The notes under the pieces were generated by a model. That model was given only the letters and a program-made list of their open reading frames with translations, was not told the origin of the DNA and searched no databases. Shown here piece by piece: positions 32,656 to 41,994 of a stretch of 64,000 nucleotides of DNA. Origin of the DNA: Methylocystis rosea SV97 (GTDB lineage: Bacteria > Pseudomonadota > Alphaproteobacteria > Rhizobiales > Beijerinckiaceae). Positions within the stretch are counted from its first letter, which is position 1. Every line of letters begins with the position of its first letter. The stretch spans positions 2,624,304 to 2,688,303 of the forward strand of contig NZ_KB889963.1 of NCBI RefSeq assembly GCF_000372845.1, read 5' to 3'. Made by a program: the position numbers and the translations under genes.

Positions 32656-33822
32656 CTAAATATCGCAGTAAGCCGCCCAAGCCTCCATCAATTCCCGCCG
32701 CTTTTCGAGCGCCGTTGAGCGCCGATAAGCCAATTCGACCTGATTCCCTACAGCATGAGCTAAACAGCCCTCGGCGATTTCGCGCTCGAATCCTGTCTTG
32801 TCGCCGGCCCAATCTCGGAAGCTGCTCCGCAGCCCATGCAGCGTTGCGGCCTTGTCGGGCGAAGCGAGGCGAAGCGCCTTCGTCATCGCTGTGTCGCTAA
32901 TCGGGCGGCTATCGACGCCGCCGCCGAAAACGAGGTCGGAGGTCGCACGCTGGCGCATGGCCTCGACGATCTCCAGCGCGCGGTCGCAGAGCGGCGCAAC
33001 ATGCGCGCGGCCTGCTTTCATGCGCTCAGCCGGAACGGTCCATGTGCGGGCTTCTCTGTCGATTTCTGAAAAGGTCGCCCCGCGCGCCTCGCCGCTGCGC
33101 GCGCACGTCAACGCGAGAAATTCGACGCAGCGCGCCGCCACGCCGCTCGACGTCCGCAAAGCGGCCATCATTTCCGGGACCGCGGCATAAGCAAGCGCCA
33201 CATGGTGGCCGCGCGAGAGCTTCTGGCGCGCCGGCATGACCTTATCGAGCAAGCCGCGCCACACTGCTGGATTGCCCGCCGTACGCCACTGGTGGGCGAT
33301 CGCGTAATCAATAACGGCCTGAATCCGCGACCGCAGCCGGTCGGCCGTTTCCGGCCGTTCCTGCCAATGTGGCGCGAGACAGGCCTTGACGTCGCCGAGC
33401 GCGATGTCCGCGACCGGCATATCGTGAAGTGGCGCCGCATACTCGCGCAAGGTCATTTCCCATTGCTGGCAATGCTTAGCGTTGCGCCACTCCGGCGCCT
33501 TCGCAGATAGCAGTTCGTTCATACAATGTTTGAAGGTGACGACGCGCGGCGGCTTCCGTTCCGCCGCGGGGTCGAAGCCGCGCGCCAGCTTGTCGCGGAT
33601 GGCGTCGGCCTTCTCTCTGGCCAGAGAGAGGGGGACGGGCGCCGTGCCCCGCCCAAAGCCGCCGAGGCCCAACTCTGTGCGCGTCTTGCCGCGCCGAAAG
33701 ATGAAAACAAACTGCTTCGAGCCGCCCTTGCGAACGCGCAGGAAAAGCCCGTCGCCATCGGCGTAAATGCCCGGCTTATCGAGGGTTCGAATCCTCGTTT
33801 CGGAAAGCAACCGTCTCGCCAA
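32656..33822 (-). CDS. P4-type tyrosine integrase
   Basis: 388 aa from a TTG at 33822, preceded by AAAGGG eight bases upstream; the frame is open to 34017 but passes through the attachment site. The N-terminal arm-binding region has LLSETRIRTLDKPGIYADGDGLFLRV. The catalytic domain shows arginine in TCARSGEARGATF, HGLRSSFRDWA (H-x-x-R), a second histidine in CLAHAVGN, and the nucleophile tyrosine in ELAYRRSTALEKRRELMEAW. It catalyses integration at tRNA-Ser; its own attachment-site copy lies about 105 bp upstream. Confidence 0.9.
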   Translation of the reverse strand: MARRLLSETRIRTLDKPGIYADGDGLFLRVRKGGSKQFVFIFRRGKTRTELGLGGFGRGTAPVPLSLAREKADAIRDKLARGFDPAAERKPPRVVTFKHCMNELLSAKAPEWRNAKHCQQWEMTLREYAAPLHDMPVADIALGDVKACLAPHWQERPETADRLRSRIQAVIDYAIAHQWRTAGNPAVWRGLLDKVMPARQKLSRGHHVALAYAAVPEMMAALRTSSGVAARCVEFLALTCARSGEARGATFSEIDREARTWTVPAERMKAGRAHVAPLCDRALEIVEAMRQRATSDLVFGGGVDSRPISDTAMTKALRLASPDKAATLHGLRSSFRDWAGDKTGFEREIAEGCLAHAVGNQVELAYRRSTALEKRRELMEAWAAYCDI

Positions 33823-34182
33823 TTTCGCGTCCCTTTGCCATAACCGCGAAATCGACCATAGCGACCGATGCGTATCAATCAAGCACTTAGAGACGGTAAG
33901 GACGCCAAAAACGGCGGAGAAGCGGACACCGTCTCCGCCAGTCAAAATACGGTTTTGGGCCTGTTGGACGACTCGGTTGACGCGTCGCCGCGGGGCCCTG
34001 CTCCCGTCCGCCCCCAATATGTCAGCCGCGCCCGACGCTCAGGTTCAGGACCTGAAGCGCGTTCTGCGGGTTTTTCCCCCGGCATGTCCAAGGATAAAGC
34101 GGCGAGGCTGGCCCGGTCGACGTGCAACAACTTCCAGGGGTGCTAGGATTGCGCCGCTCCTCCTCTCAACGCCCGGAATCCG
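33823..34182. other. Island right junction and cyclase promoter region
   Basis: About 360 bp with no supported gene. It holds the attachment-site copy (33927-33940), the integrase promoter side, and, beyond the junction, chromosomal DNA upstream of the cyclase gene. Confidence 0.4.
33927..33940 (+). repeat. attR core of the tRNA-Ser island
   Basis: A 14-bp exact copy of the tRNA-Ser 3' end (18797-18810), including CCA, followed by unrelated DNA. The match is short for a tRNA-type attachment site; the longer T-arm is not duplicated here. Confidence 0.6.
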
Positions 34183-35937
34183 ATGTCGCAACGTTTTGCC
34201 GTCCGCGCCTTTTCGCTCTCCATCAGAAGAAAGATTATGGGCATCGCTCTGGCGCTGATCGTTTTGATGGTCCTGACGTCCCTTCTCTCCATGATTATGG
34301 TTCGACGCACCGGCGAGCACTTCGCGCAGCTGTCGTCGAACTACATGCCCGCCTACGGCAATCTGGCGCGCGCCAATATTCGTTCTCTGGAGCGAGCGCT
34401 GACTCTCCGTCGAATGGTGATTGCGCGAACGGTCTCGTCGAATGATCACGGCGAATTTGAAGCTCTGAAGAAGGTGCTCGAAGAGAAGGGCGCCGCTGTT
34501 GAGAGCGAAATCCGCTCCGCGCGCGCCCTGATTGGCGGACTTATCCAGGACCGCAGCACCTTCGGCGACGAGTCGGCGCTGGTGCGCATCGACAGTCGTC
34601 TCGATAGCCTCTTAAGAGATTCACGCCGCCATCTGAACGAAGAGATCGACCGACTGCTCAAGGCGCTCGAAGCCAACGACGCGCGCGCCGTATCGGAAAA
34701 CCTCGTGCGCGTCGACGAGTTCCGTGACGACGTCAATCGAAGCCTGGACGCCGTCCGCAGCGATATGCTCGCCCTGCTGCAAGCCGACAGCGCGGTCACG
34801 GTCGATATGCAACGTCAGGTCATGGTCGTCGCGGCCGCGCTAACCCTGTTCGCCGCGGCGCTGGGCGTTTTGTTCGCCATGTTGGTCAGCAATGGCGTCA
34901 CGGTTCCGGTTCGACGGCTCCTCGAAGGGACGCGCGCTGTCGAGGCGGGCCAACTTGACGAAGTGATCGCCGTAACCACCTTCGACGAGATTGGTCATTT
35001 GACCGCCGCGTTCAACCGCATGGTCGAGCAACTGCGATTGAAAAAGCGCATCCTCGACACTTTCGGCAGATATATCGATCCGCGCGTGGTGAAGGGACTA
35101 ATCGACGCCCCGACGCTGGCGGCCGAAGGTCAGCGCCGAGTCATGACGGTTCTCTTTTGCGACGTCGCCGGCTTCACCACGACGAGCGAACGCATGACGC
35201 CGCAGGGCCTCGTAAAAATCCTCAACCAATATTTCTCGACGATGTCGGCCCCGGTCAGAGAGCACGAGGGGATCATCGATAAATACATCGGCGACGCGAT
35301 TATGGCCTATTGGGGTCCGCCCTTTAACGAGGATAGCGAGCAGACGCGTCTCGCCGCTCTTGCAGCAATCGACATGCTCAATCGCCTTGCAAGATTGCAT
35401 GATTCCTTTCCTGAGATAATCGGCATGCGCAATGCGCCGATATCTTTCGATCTGCGCATTGGCGTTGCGACGGGAGAGGCGCTCGTCGGCAGCATCGGCT
35501 CCGAGCACATGATGAATTATACGGTGATCGGGGACACCGCCAATCTCGCTGCGCGTCTGGAGGGCGCCAATAAGATTTACGGATCGCGGATACTCGCATC
35601 GGAAGCGACTGCGATGGGCGCCGCCGATGTCGTCGAAACGCGCGAGATCGATCTCGTCGCGATGGCCGGTCAGGCCAGGCCTGAGCGGATTTACGAGATC
35701 ATGGCTCGCAAGGGTTGCTTGACCAGCGAGCAGGAGGAGCTGCGCGCGCGCTTCTTAGAGGGCCTTGAGGCCTATCGCGAACGATCCTGGGACGCGGCGC
35801 GGCGCGCATTTTTGCAAGCTCTCGCGATTGCGCCGGAGGACGGGCCCTCGCTCACTTTCATCCGGCGAATCGACGCTCTGATCGCGGCGCCGCCGGAAAA
35901 CGACTGGGACGGGTCCTGGAGGTTGGAGCAAAAGTGA
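34183..35937 (+). CDS. Membrane adenylate/guanylate cyclase with HAMP domain
   Basis: 584 aa. A first membrane helix (about residues 20-42), a long helical periplasmic sensor (43-220), and a second helix (about 212-236) lead into a HAMP domain (VPVRRLLEGTRAVEAGQLDEV). The class III cyclase domain begins RRVMTVLFCDVAGFTTTSE with its metal aspartate, then DKYIGDAIMAYWG with the second. GVATGEALVGSIGS and NYTVIGDTANLAARLE follow. A short helical tail ends the protein. It would make cAMP in response to an envelope signal. It is the first chromosomal gene beyond the island. Confidence 0.88.
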   Translation: MSQRFAVRAFSLSIRRKIMGIALALIVLMVLTSLLSMIMVRRTGEHFAQLSSNYMPAYGNLARANIRSLERALTLRRMVIARTVSSNDHGEFEALKKVLEEKGAAVESEIRSARALIGGLIQDRSTFGDESALVRIDSRLDSLLRDSRRHLNEEIDRLLKALEANDARAVSENLVRVDEFRDDVNRSLDAVRSDMLALLQADSAVTVDMQRQVMVVAAALTLFAAALGVLFAMLVSNGVTVPVRRLLEGTRAVEAGQLDEVIAVTTFDEIGHLTAAFNRMVEQLRLKKRILDTFGRYIDPRVVKGLIDAPTLAAEGQRRVMTVLFCDVAGFTTTSERMTPQGLVKILNQYFSTMSAPVREHEGIIDKYIGDAIMAYWGPPFNEDSEQTRLAALAAIDMLNRLARLHDSFPEIIGMRNAPISFDLRIGVATGEALVGSIGSEHMMNYTVIGDTANLAARLEGANKIYGSRILASEATAMGAADVVETREIDLVAMAGQARPERIYEIMARKGCLTSEQEELRARFLEGLEAYRERSWDAARRAFLQALAIAPEDGPSLTFIRRIDALIAAPPENDWDGSWRLEQK

Positions 35938-35940
35938 AGC

Positions 35941-36324
35941 TCACGCGATCGCGAGATAGGCGCTAAACGCGGCGATCGTGAGCAGCAGCACGGCGAGGAA
36001 ATACAGGCTGACGCTCGTCGCGCGCGCCGTATAGGGCTCGTCGCGCGCGAGCAATCGTGCGGTATGGATAAAACGAATCGTCGAAATGACGATCAGCATC
36101 ACGCCCGCGCCAATGAGCGCCTCGCCGCCGTAACGGCCCGCCGGATGATCCAAACGATGGAGGTGCAGTCGTATGGCGTCGACGCTCACCGCGCCGGCGA
36201 TGGTCAACAGGAAGAGATTGAATCGCTCAATGACGAAGCCAAGAGCGATGACCGCAATGCCTGTCCGCACCCAAGCGAGGAAGGTCCGCTCATTGGCCGC
36301 GATATTGGTGTAATCGCGAATCAT
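35941..36324 (-). CDS. YidH/DUF202 family membrane protein
   Basis: 127 aa. The N-terminus IRDYTNIAANERTFLAWVRTGIAVIALGFVIERFN is the DUF202 signature. Three membrane helices are visible (about residues 22-40, 65-85, 105-125). Members are small inner-membrane proteins of unknown function. It is convergent with the cyclase gene, three bases away, and divergent from hflK. No operon partner. Confidence 0.85.
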   Translation of the reverse strand: MIRDYTNIAANERTFLAWVRTGIAVIALGFVIERFNLFLLTIAGAVSVDAIRLHLHRLDHPAGRYGGEALIGAGVMLIVISTIRFIHTARLLARDEPYTARATSVSLYFLAVLLLTIAAFSAYLAIA

Positions 36325-36440
36325 GCCCTCTCCTCCGCACGAACGCTAATCGGTCGCGTCATTGCCGCAGCGCCGGCGAATGCCTATAACATTGCCAAAC
36401 GCGGCGCGAGCGCCGCCCATTCCTCTTTATGCGAGACGAC

Positions 36441-37580
36441 ATGCCCTGGAGCGATCAAGGCGGGCCGCGCAATCAGAATAACAATCCGTGGGGTCAGCCC
36501 GGAGGTCCCTGGGGACAGGGTTCCGGCGGGCAGCCCCCGGACCTCGAAGAGATGCTGCGCCGTAGCCAGGAAGGCTTGAAAAAGGTTCTGCCGAGCGGAT
36601 TCGGCGGACGCGGGCTCGCGATACTTGTGCTGGTCGCCGTGCTCGCATGGCTGCTCTCCGGGCTTTACACCGTCGGACCCAACGAGATCGGCCTCAACCT
36701 GATCTTCGGCAAATATATGGGAAAGACTCAGGCGGGCCTGAACTACAATCTTCCGGGTCCGATCGGATCCGTTGTCAAGCTAGCGGTTACCGACCGTAAC
36801 ATCACCGACGTCGGTTTCCGCGAAGAGCCGAGCGTCGTCTCAGAAGGGCGTCGCCGGGGGTCGGTCTCCGCGCCTCGAGGCCCCGAAGCGCCCGAAGAAA
36901 GCCTGATGCTGACCGGCGACGAGAACATCGCCGACGTCAAGTTTCGCGTCATCTGGCAAATTGATCCCGCGAAGCCGGAAGATTACGCCTTCAACGTCGC
37001 CAATCAGCCAGGAACAGTGAAGGCCGTGGCCGAAAGCGCCATGCGCGAGATCGTCGGCCAGACGCAAATTCAAAAAATTCTGACCGCCGATCGCAAGTTG
37101 ATCGAGCCCGCCAGTCAGGCGTTGATGCAGAAGGTGCTCGAGGACTATCACGCCGGGGTGCTGGTGCTGCAGGTGCTCTTGCTTTCGGTCGATCCGCCGC
37201 AGCAGGTGATCGCGGCTTTTCGCGACGTGACCGCCGCCCAGCAGGATCTGCAGCGTCTCGGCAACGAGGCCGAAGCATACGCCAATCGAGTTGTTCCGGA
37301 AGCGCGCGGCGGCGCCGCCCGCATTCTGCAGGAGGCCGAGGGCTACCGCGAACAGATCGTCGCAGAGGCCCGCGGCCAGGCGTCGCGTTTTGAGCAAATT
37401 TACGCTCAATATAAAAACGCGCCCGCGATCACCCGCCAGCGTCTCTATCTTGAAACGATGGAGCGCGTGCTGGGCGGCTCAGAGAAAATCATTCTCGACG
37501 ATCCGTCGAAAGCCGGCGGCGGCGTGACGCCCTTCGTGCCCCTGCCCGCCTTTACGCCATTCCAAGGAGGCCGCAAATGA
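36441..37580 (+). CDS. hflK: FtsH protease activity modulator HflK
   Basis: 379 aa from the ATG at 36441; the frame's first ATG is 36429 but MPWSDQGGP is the family start. A glycine/proline-rich cytoplasmic part precedes one membrane helix (LAILVLVAVLAWLLSGLYTV). A stomatin/prohibitin-type domain with GENIADVKFRVIWQI (here DENIADVKFRV), FRDVTAAQQDLQ and a coiled coil follows. HflK and HflC form the cage around FtsH in the periplasm. hflC overlaps by four bases, and degP follows. Confidence 0.93.
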   Translation: MPWSDQGGPRNQNNNPWGQPGGPWGQGSGGQPPDLEEMLRRSQEGLKKVLPSGFGGRGLAILVLVAVLAWLLSGLYTVGPNEIGLNLIFGKYMGKTQAGLNYNLPGPIGSVVKLAVTDRNITDVGFREEPSVVSEGRRRGSVSAPRGPEAPEESLMLTGDENIADVKFRVIWQIDPAKPEDYAFNVANQPGTVKAVAESAMREIVGQTQIQKILTADRKLIEPASQALMQKVLEDYHAGVLVLQVLLLSVDPPQQVIAAFRDVTAAQQDLQRLGNEAEAYANRVVPEARGGAARILQEAEGYREQIVAEARGQASRFEQIYAQYKNAPAITRQRLYLETMERVLGGSEKIILDDPSKAGGGVTPFVPLPAFTPFQGGRK

Positions 37581-38503
37581 GGTCTGGCCTTCTCTTCGCG
37601 CTCGCCGTCGCGCTACTTATCGGCGTCATCGCCGTCGGCGGAGCCCTCTTCACCGTATCGCAAACCGAACAAGCGGTGGTGCTGCGGTTCGGCGAACCCG
37701 TGCCCGGCCGAGGACTTATCACCGAGCCCGGCCTCCACTTCAAATTTCCGCTTGTCGAGAATGTCGTCACCTTCGACAACCGCATTCTCGACGTTGAGAG
37801 CCCGAATCTGGAAGTTCTCGCCGCCGACAATCAGCGACTCGAGGTCGACAGCTTCATCCGCTATCGCATCGTCGACGCGCTGCGGTTCTATCAGACCGTT
37901 AACAGCGTCATGGGCGCGAACAATCAGCTTGGTTCAGTGTTGAACTCCGCCGTCCGACGCGTGCTGAGCGAAGCCAACCAGCAGCAGATCGTGCGCGACG
38001 AGCGCGCCGGATTGATGGTGAAGATCAAGGAGCAGGCGGACCGCGAGGCGCGAAAGTTCGGGGTGCAGGTCGTCGACGCGCGCATTCGCCGCGTCGATCT
38101 CCCGCAGCAGATCTCCGAAAAGGTTTTCGGGCGCATGCAGACCGAGCGCCAGCGCGAGGCCGCCGAATATCGCGCCCAAGGTTCGGAGCAGGCGCAAAAA
38201 ATCACCGCCAGGGCCGACCGCGACGTCGTTGTGCTGAAAGCCGAAGCGCAACAAAAGGCCGACCAGATGAAGGGCGAAGGCGACGCCGAGCGCAACCGCA
38301 TCTTCGCCGAAGCTTTCGGCCGGGATCCCGACTTCTTCGCTTTCTATCGGTCGATGCAAGCCTATGAGAGCGCTTTCAAGCCGGGGGAGACGCGATTCTT
38401 GATCAGTCCACGATCGGAATTCTTCCGTTTTTTCTCAGCTCCGGAGGCGAGCGCCGCGCTGAGCGCGGACCAATTGGAACCGGAGCGAAACCAAAAAAAG
38501 TGA
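37577..38503 (+). CDS. hflC: Protease modulator HflC
   Basis: 308 aa. Starts at the ATGA overlap with hflK. An N-terminal membrane helix (LLFALAVALLIGVIAVGGALF) is followed by the prohibitin domain (TEQAVVLRFGEPVPGRGLI, PGLHFKFPLVENVVTFDNRIL). A coiled-coil stretch has QTERQREAAEYRAQGSEQAQ. The C-terminus includes FFAFYRSMQAYESAF, typical of HflC. It works with HflK on FtsH, whose gene is at 50882, not in this operon. Confidence 0.93.
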   Translation: MRSGLLFALAVALLIGVIAVGGALFTVSQTEQAVVLRFGEPVPGRGLITEPGLHFKFPLVENVVTFDNRILDVESPNLEVLAADNQRLEVDSFIRYRIVDALRFYQTVNSVMGANNQLGSVLNSAVRRVLSEANQQQIVRDERAGLMVKIKEQADREARKFGVQVVDARIRRVDLPQQISEKVFGRMQTERQREAAEYRAQGSEQAQKITARADRDVVVLKAEAQQKADQMKGEGDAERNRIFAEAFGRDPDFFAFYRSMQAYESAFKPGETRFLISPRSEFFRFFSAPEASAALSADQLEPERNQKK

Positions 38504-38566
38504 CCCGCAAGCGCGTGCGTTGAGCCGCGCCCGGGCATATCTTGTCCCTGACAGGAGACATAACGC

Positions 38567-40057
38567 ATGACGCCCGCACTTCGTCGCGCCGCGAGAGCGA
38601 TCCTCGCGACCGCGCCCGTACTCTACCTCGTCGTCGCTCCGGCGCAGGCGAAAGGTCCCGATTCGCTGTCCGAACTCTCCACCCAGGTTTCGGACGCCGT
38701 GGTCAATATTTCCGCCACCACGGTAGATGCGAAACGCAGCTCCCGGAACGAAGGCGGCCCCAACCTGCCGCCCGGAGTCGGACCGGGCGCGCCCTTCGAC
38801 GATCTTTTCGAGGAATTCTTCCGGCGGCGTGGCCAGGGAATGCCGGAACTGCCGCGTCAGCGCAGATCAAGTTCGCTCGGCTCCGGTTTCGTGATCGACC
38901 CCTCCGGCATCGTGATCACTAACAACCATGTCATCGCCGACGCCAATGAGGTGACGGTGATCCTCAACGACGGCCAGAAGCTCAAGGCGGAAGTCCTGGG
39001 CAAGGACCAGAAAGTGGACGTGGCGGTTCTGAAGGTGAAGCCGGAAAAGCCGCTGAAGGCGGTGAAGTTCGGCGACAGCGACAAGGCGAAGGTGGGCGAT
39101 TGGGTGCTCGCCGTCGGCAACCCGTTCGGACTCGGCGGATCGGTGACGGCCGGCATCGTTTCGGCGCGCAACCGCAACATCGATAGCGGTCCATACGACA
39201 ACTACATTCAGACCGACGCCTCCATCAACAAGGGGAATTCCGGCGGACCGCTGTTCAACATGGACGGCGAAGTCATCGGCATCAACACCGCGATCCTGTC
39301 GCCATCCGGCGGCTCGGTCGGCATCGGTTTCGCGACGCCGGCAAATACCGTTGAGCCCGTCATCGTGCAGTTGCAGCAATTCGGCGAGACCCGCCGCGGC
39401 TGGCTCGGCGTCCGGATTCAGAACATCGACGACGCCATCGCCGATACGCTCAATCTCGGCGCGACGCGCGGCGCGCTCGTCGCCGGCGTCGACGACAAGG
39501 GACCCTCCAAGCCGGCGGGGCTGAAGGTGGGCGACGTGATCGTCAAATTCGACGGCAAGCCGATCAAGGAGTCGCGCGATTTGCCGAAACTCGTCGCAGC
39601 GACCCCGGTCGGCAAGGATGTCGAACTCGTCGTCGTGCGCAGCGGCAAGGAGCAGACCAAGACCGTCAAGCTGGGTCGCCTTGAGGACGGGGAGAAGGTC
39701 GCGTCCAAGGACGGCGACGAAAAGGAGAAGTCCGAAAGCGGCGGCGACGGGTCCTCGCAGAGCGTGCTGGGGCTGGAACTGTCGCGTCTCTCGGATGCGT
39801 TGAGGTCGCGCTATCAGATCAAGGACACCGTTAAGGTCGGTGTTGTCATCACCGCCGTCGATCCGCGCTCGGAGGCGGCCGAGAAACGCCTGCAGGCGGG
39901 CGAGGTGCTGCTTGAGGTCAATCAGGAAGCGGTGAGCGACCCGGCGGACGTGCTCAAGAAAATCAAGACCCTGAAAGGCGCGGGCAAGAAGACTGCGCTG
40001 CTGATCGTCGCGAACGGCCAGGGCGACGCGCATTTCGTCGCCTTGCCGGTGGAGTGA
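38567..40057 (+). CDS. degP: Do/DegP-type periplasmic serine protease
   Basis: 496 aa. The signal peptide runs to about residue 28 (APAQA). The trypsin-like domain has histidine in VITNNHVIADA, aspartate in KVDVAVLKV and serine in INKGNSGGPLFNMDGEV. Two PDZ domains follow (about 280-370 and 395-490), with an acidic, lysine-rich linker. HtrA proteases degrade misfolded periplasmic proteins. Placement after hflKC (63 bp) is typical of Hyphomicrobiales. Which DegP paralogue this is cannot be told. Confidence 0.92.
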   Translation: MTPALRRAARAILATAPVLYLVVAPAQAKGPDSLSELSTQVSDAVVNISATTVDAKRSSRNEGGPNLPPGVGPGAPFDDLFEEFFRRRGQGMPELPRQRRSSSLGSGFVIDPSGIVITNNHVIADANEVTVILNDGQKLKAEVLGKDQKVDVAVLKVKPEKPLKAVKFGDSDKAKVGDWVLAVGNPFGLGGSVTAGIVSARNRNIDSGPYDNYIQTDASINKGNSGGPLFNMDGEVIGINTAILSPSGGSVGIGFATPANTVEPVIVQLQQFGETRRGWLGVRIQNIDDAIADTLNLGATRGALVAGVDDKGPSKPAGLKVGDVIVKFDGKPIKESRDLPKLVAATPVGKDVELVVVRSGKEQTKTVKLGRLEDGEKVASKDGDEKEKSESGGDGSSQSVLGLELSRLSDALRSRYQIKDTVKVGVVITAVDPRSEAAEKRLQAGEVLLEVNQEAVSDPADVLKKIKTLKGAGKKTALLIVANGQGDAHFVALPVE

Positions 40058-40122
40058 TTAATCACTCTTCCGCCTCCGGCGGGAGAGGGATTCACGCCGG
40101 GCGAGGCAGAAGGAGGGGGCTG

Positions 40123-41025
40123 TCAGTCGACAAACTCCTCGCGCCTGTACCCCTGCGCGAAGAGCACCGCGGTCAGATCGGCATGGTCGATACGCGCATC
40201 CGCCGCCTGCGCCACTTTCGGCTTGGCGTGAAAGGCGACGCCGAGACCCGCCTCGCGCAGCATGGCAAGATCATTGGCGCCGTCCCCGATCGCCAGCGTC
40301 GCTTCGCGCGACAGCCCTCGCGCCTCGCGCAATCCGATAAGGGACGCGCGCTTGGCTTCGCTTCCCAGGATCGGCGCGACGACCGCGCCTGTCAGCGCGC
40401 CGTCAGCAATTTCGAGGCGATTGGCGCGCGTCTCATGAAAGCCGATGCGCTCGGCGACGGGCTCGGTGAATTGCGTGAAGCCGCCCGACACCAGCGCGGT
40501 ATGGGCGCCATGCGCCCGCATGGTGCGCACAAGCTGCCGCGCGCCGAGCGTCAAAGTGATGCGCGTCAGCAGCGTCTCGATCTGCGTAAGGGTCACGCCC
40601 GCAAGCAGCGCGACCCGCTCCCTCAAGGCGCCCTCGAACGCGACCTCGCCGCGCATTGCGCGCTCGGTGATCGCCGCGACATGCTCGCGCAAGCCGACGA
40701 GGTCAGCGAGCTCGTCGATGCACTCCTGCCCGATCATGGTCGAATCCATGTCGGCGACCAGCAGTTTCTTGCGCCGGCCCGTCGTCGGCTGAACGATGAC
40801 GTCGATCGGATCGTCCGCGATCGCCACCTGCAGCCGCGCGCGCAAGTCGGCAAGGTCATGCCCCGCCCCCGCCAGGAACGCGTCAACGGCATGATCGGGC
40901 GCGAGCCAATCACGCCCTGCGTCGATCAATCCAGAGTCGTATAGCGCGCCCGACACCGCGCGTTCGTTCAGCGCCGCGTCCCGTCCGGCGACGAAGGTCG
41001 CGACGTACTCGATGGGCTTTGACAT
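40123..41025 (-). CDS. serB: Phosphoserine phosphatase
   Basis: 300 aa from the ATG at 41025; a GTG two codons upstream is an alternative. HAD-superfamily enzyme for the last step of serine synthesis. The nucleophile motif is [17 protein letters not shown] (about residue 90), then [16 protein letters not shown] and the metal motif [22 protein letters not shown]. The N-terminal 85 residues are the ACT-like regulatory part. It is convergent with degP and divergent from miaA, with 27 bp between starts. Confidence 0.93.
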   Translation of the reverse strand: MSKPIEYVATFVAGRDAALNERAVSGALYDSGLIDAGRDWLAPDHAVDAFLAGAGHDLADLRARLQVAIADDPIDVIVQPTTGRRKKLLVADMDSTMIGQECIDELADLVGLREHVAAITERAMRGEVAFEGALRERVALLAGVTLTQIETLLTRITLTLGARQLVRTMRAHGAHTALVSGGFTQFTEPVAERIGFHETRANRLEIADGALTGAVVAPILGSEAKRASLIGLREARGLSREATLAIGDGANDLAMLREAGLGVAFHAKPKVAQAADARIDHADLTAVLFAQGYRREEFVD

Positions 41026-41052
41026 CTCCACCGTTTCAGCGGCAATAGCGCC

Positions 41053-41994
41053 ATGCGCGCACGCGCCATTCTCATTGCAGGTCCAACCGCTTCGGGCAAG
41101 TCCGCGCTAGCGCTCGAATTCGCGCGCCGCCGGCGCGGCGCGGTGGTCAACGCCGATTCGATGCAGGTCTATCGCGACCTGCGGATCGTCACCGCGCGCC
41201 CGACGATCGAGGAGGAAGCCGCCGCGCCGCATCTTCTCTTTGGCCACGTCGATGCGGCGACGAACTATTCCGTCGGACGCTGGCTCGAGGATCTCGCACG
41301 CGTTCTACGCGACCTCGATGCGCGCGAATTGACGCCGATTCTCGTCGGCGGCACGGGAATGTATTTCCGGGCGGTGCTTTACGGACTTTCGGACATTCCC
41401 GCCGTTCCCGGCGACGTGCGCGATGCGATGCGCGCCTGGGCGCAGGACAAGACCCCGCAGCAGCTTCATGCCGAACTTGCCGCGCGCGACCCCGCAACGG
41501 CCGCCGTGCTGCGCAAGACCGATCCACAGCGGCTGTTGCGGGCTTTGGAAGTCCTGGAGGCGACAGGCAAGCCGCTCGTTTCCTTTCAGGGTCCGCGCAG
41601 CCCGCCGATTCTGAAGGCGTCGGAATGCGCCGCCTTTTTCCTGGCGCCCGAGCGGGAGACGCTTTACGCGCGCATCGACGCGCGCTTCGAGAGAATGACG
41701 CAAGCGGGCGCGCTCGACGAGGTCGCGGCGCTCAAGGCGCGGGGACTCGATCCGTCGCTGCCGGCGATGCGTGCGCATGGCGTGCCCCACCTCATCGCTT
41801 ATCTCGACGGACGACTAACGCTTGCGGAAGCGATTTTGCGCAGTCAGCTCGATACGCGCCGCTACGCCAAGCGTCAGTTCACCTTCGCGCGACACCAGCT
41901 TCCGAATTTCGAATGGATTGCTGGCGAAACGCCGCTGCGCGACGTCGAAGAAGCGCTCAGCTCATGCGCGCGACCCACATCTGGAACAGGGTGA
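41053..41994 (+). CDS. miaA: tRNA dimethylallyltransferase
   Basis: 313 aa. Walker [13 protein letters not shown] is followed by [18 protein letters not shown] and [16 protein letters not shown]. The C-terminal [21 protein letters not shown] is the tRNA-binding signature. MiaA adds a dimethylallyl group to A37 of tRNAs reading UNN codons. Its last 38 bases overlap the end of the convergent RMD1-family gene. Confidence 0.95.
   Translation: MRARAILIAGPTASGKSALALEFARRRRGAVVNADSMQVYRDLRIVTARPTIEEEAAAPHLLFGHVDAATNYSVGRWLEDLARVLRDLDARELTPILVGGTGMYFRAVLYGLSDIPAVPGDVRDAMRAWAQDKTPQQLHAELAARDPATAAVLRKTDPQRLLRALEVLEATGKPLVSFQGPRSPPILKASECAAFFLAPERETLYARIDARFERMTQAGALDEVAALKARGLDPSLPAMRAHGVPHLIAYLDGRLTLAEAILRSQLDTRRYAKRQFTFARHQLPNFEWIAGETPLRDVEEALSSCARPTSGTG

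Noticed and set aside
38867-40033. Long minus-strand frame opposite degP
   Set aside because: It is a shadow of the high-GC degP gene; no family resemblance and full overlap.
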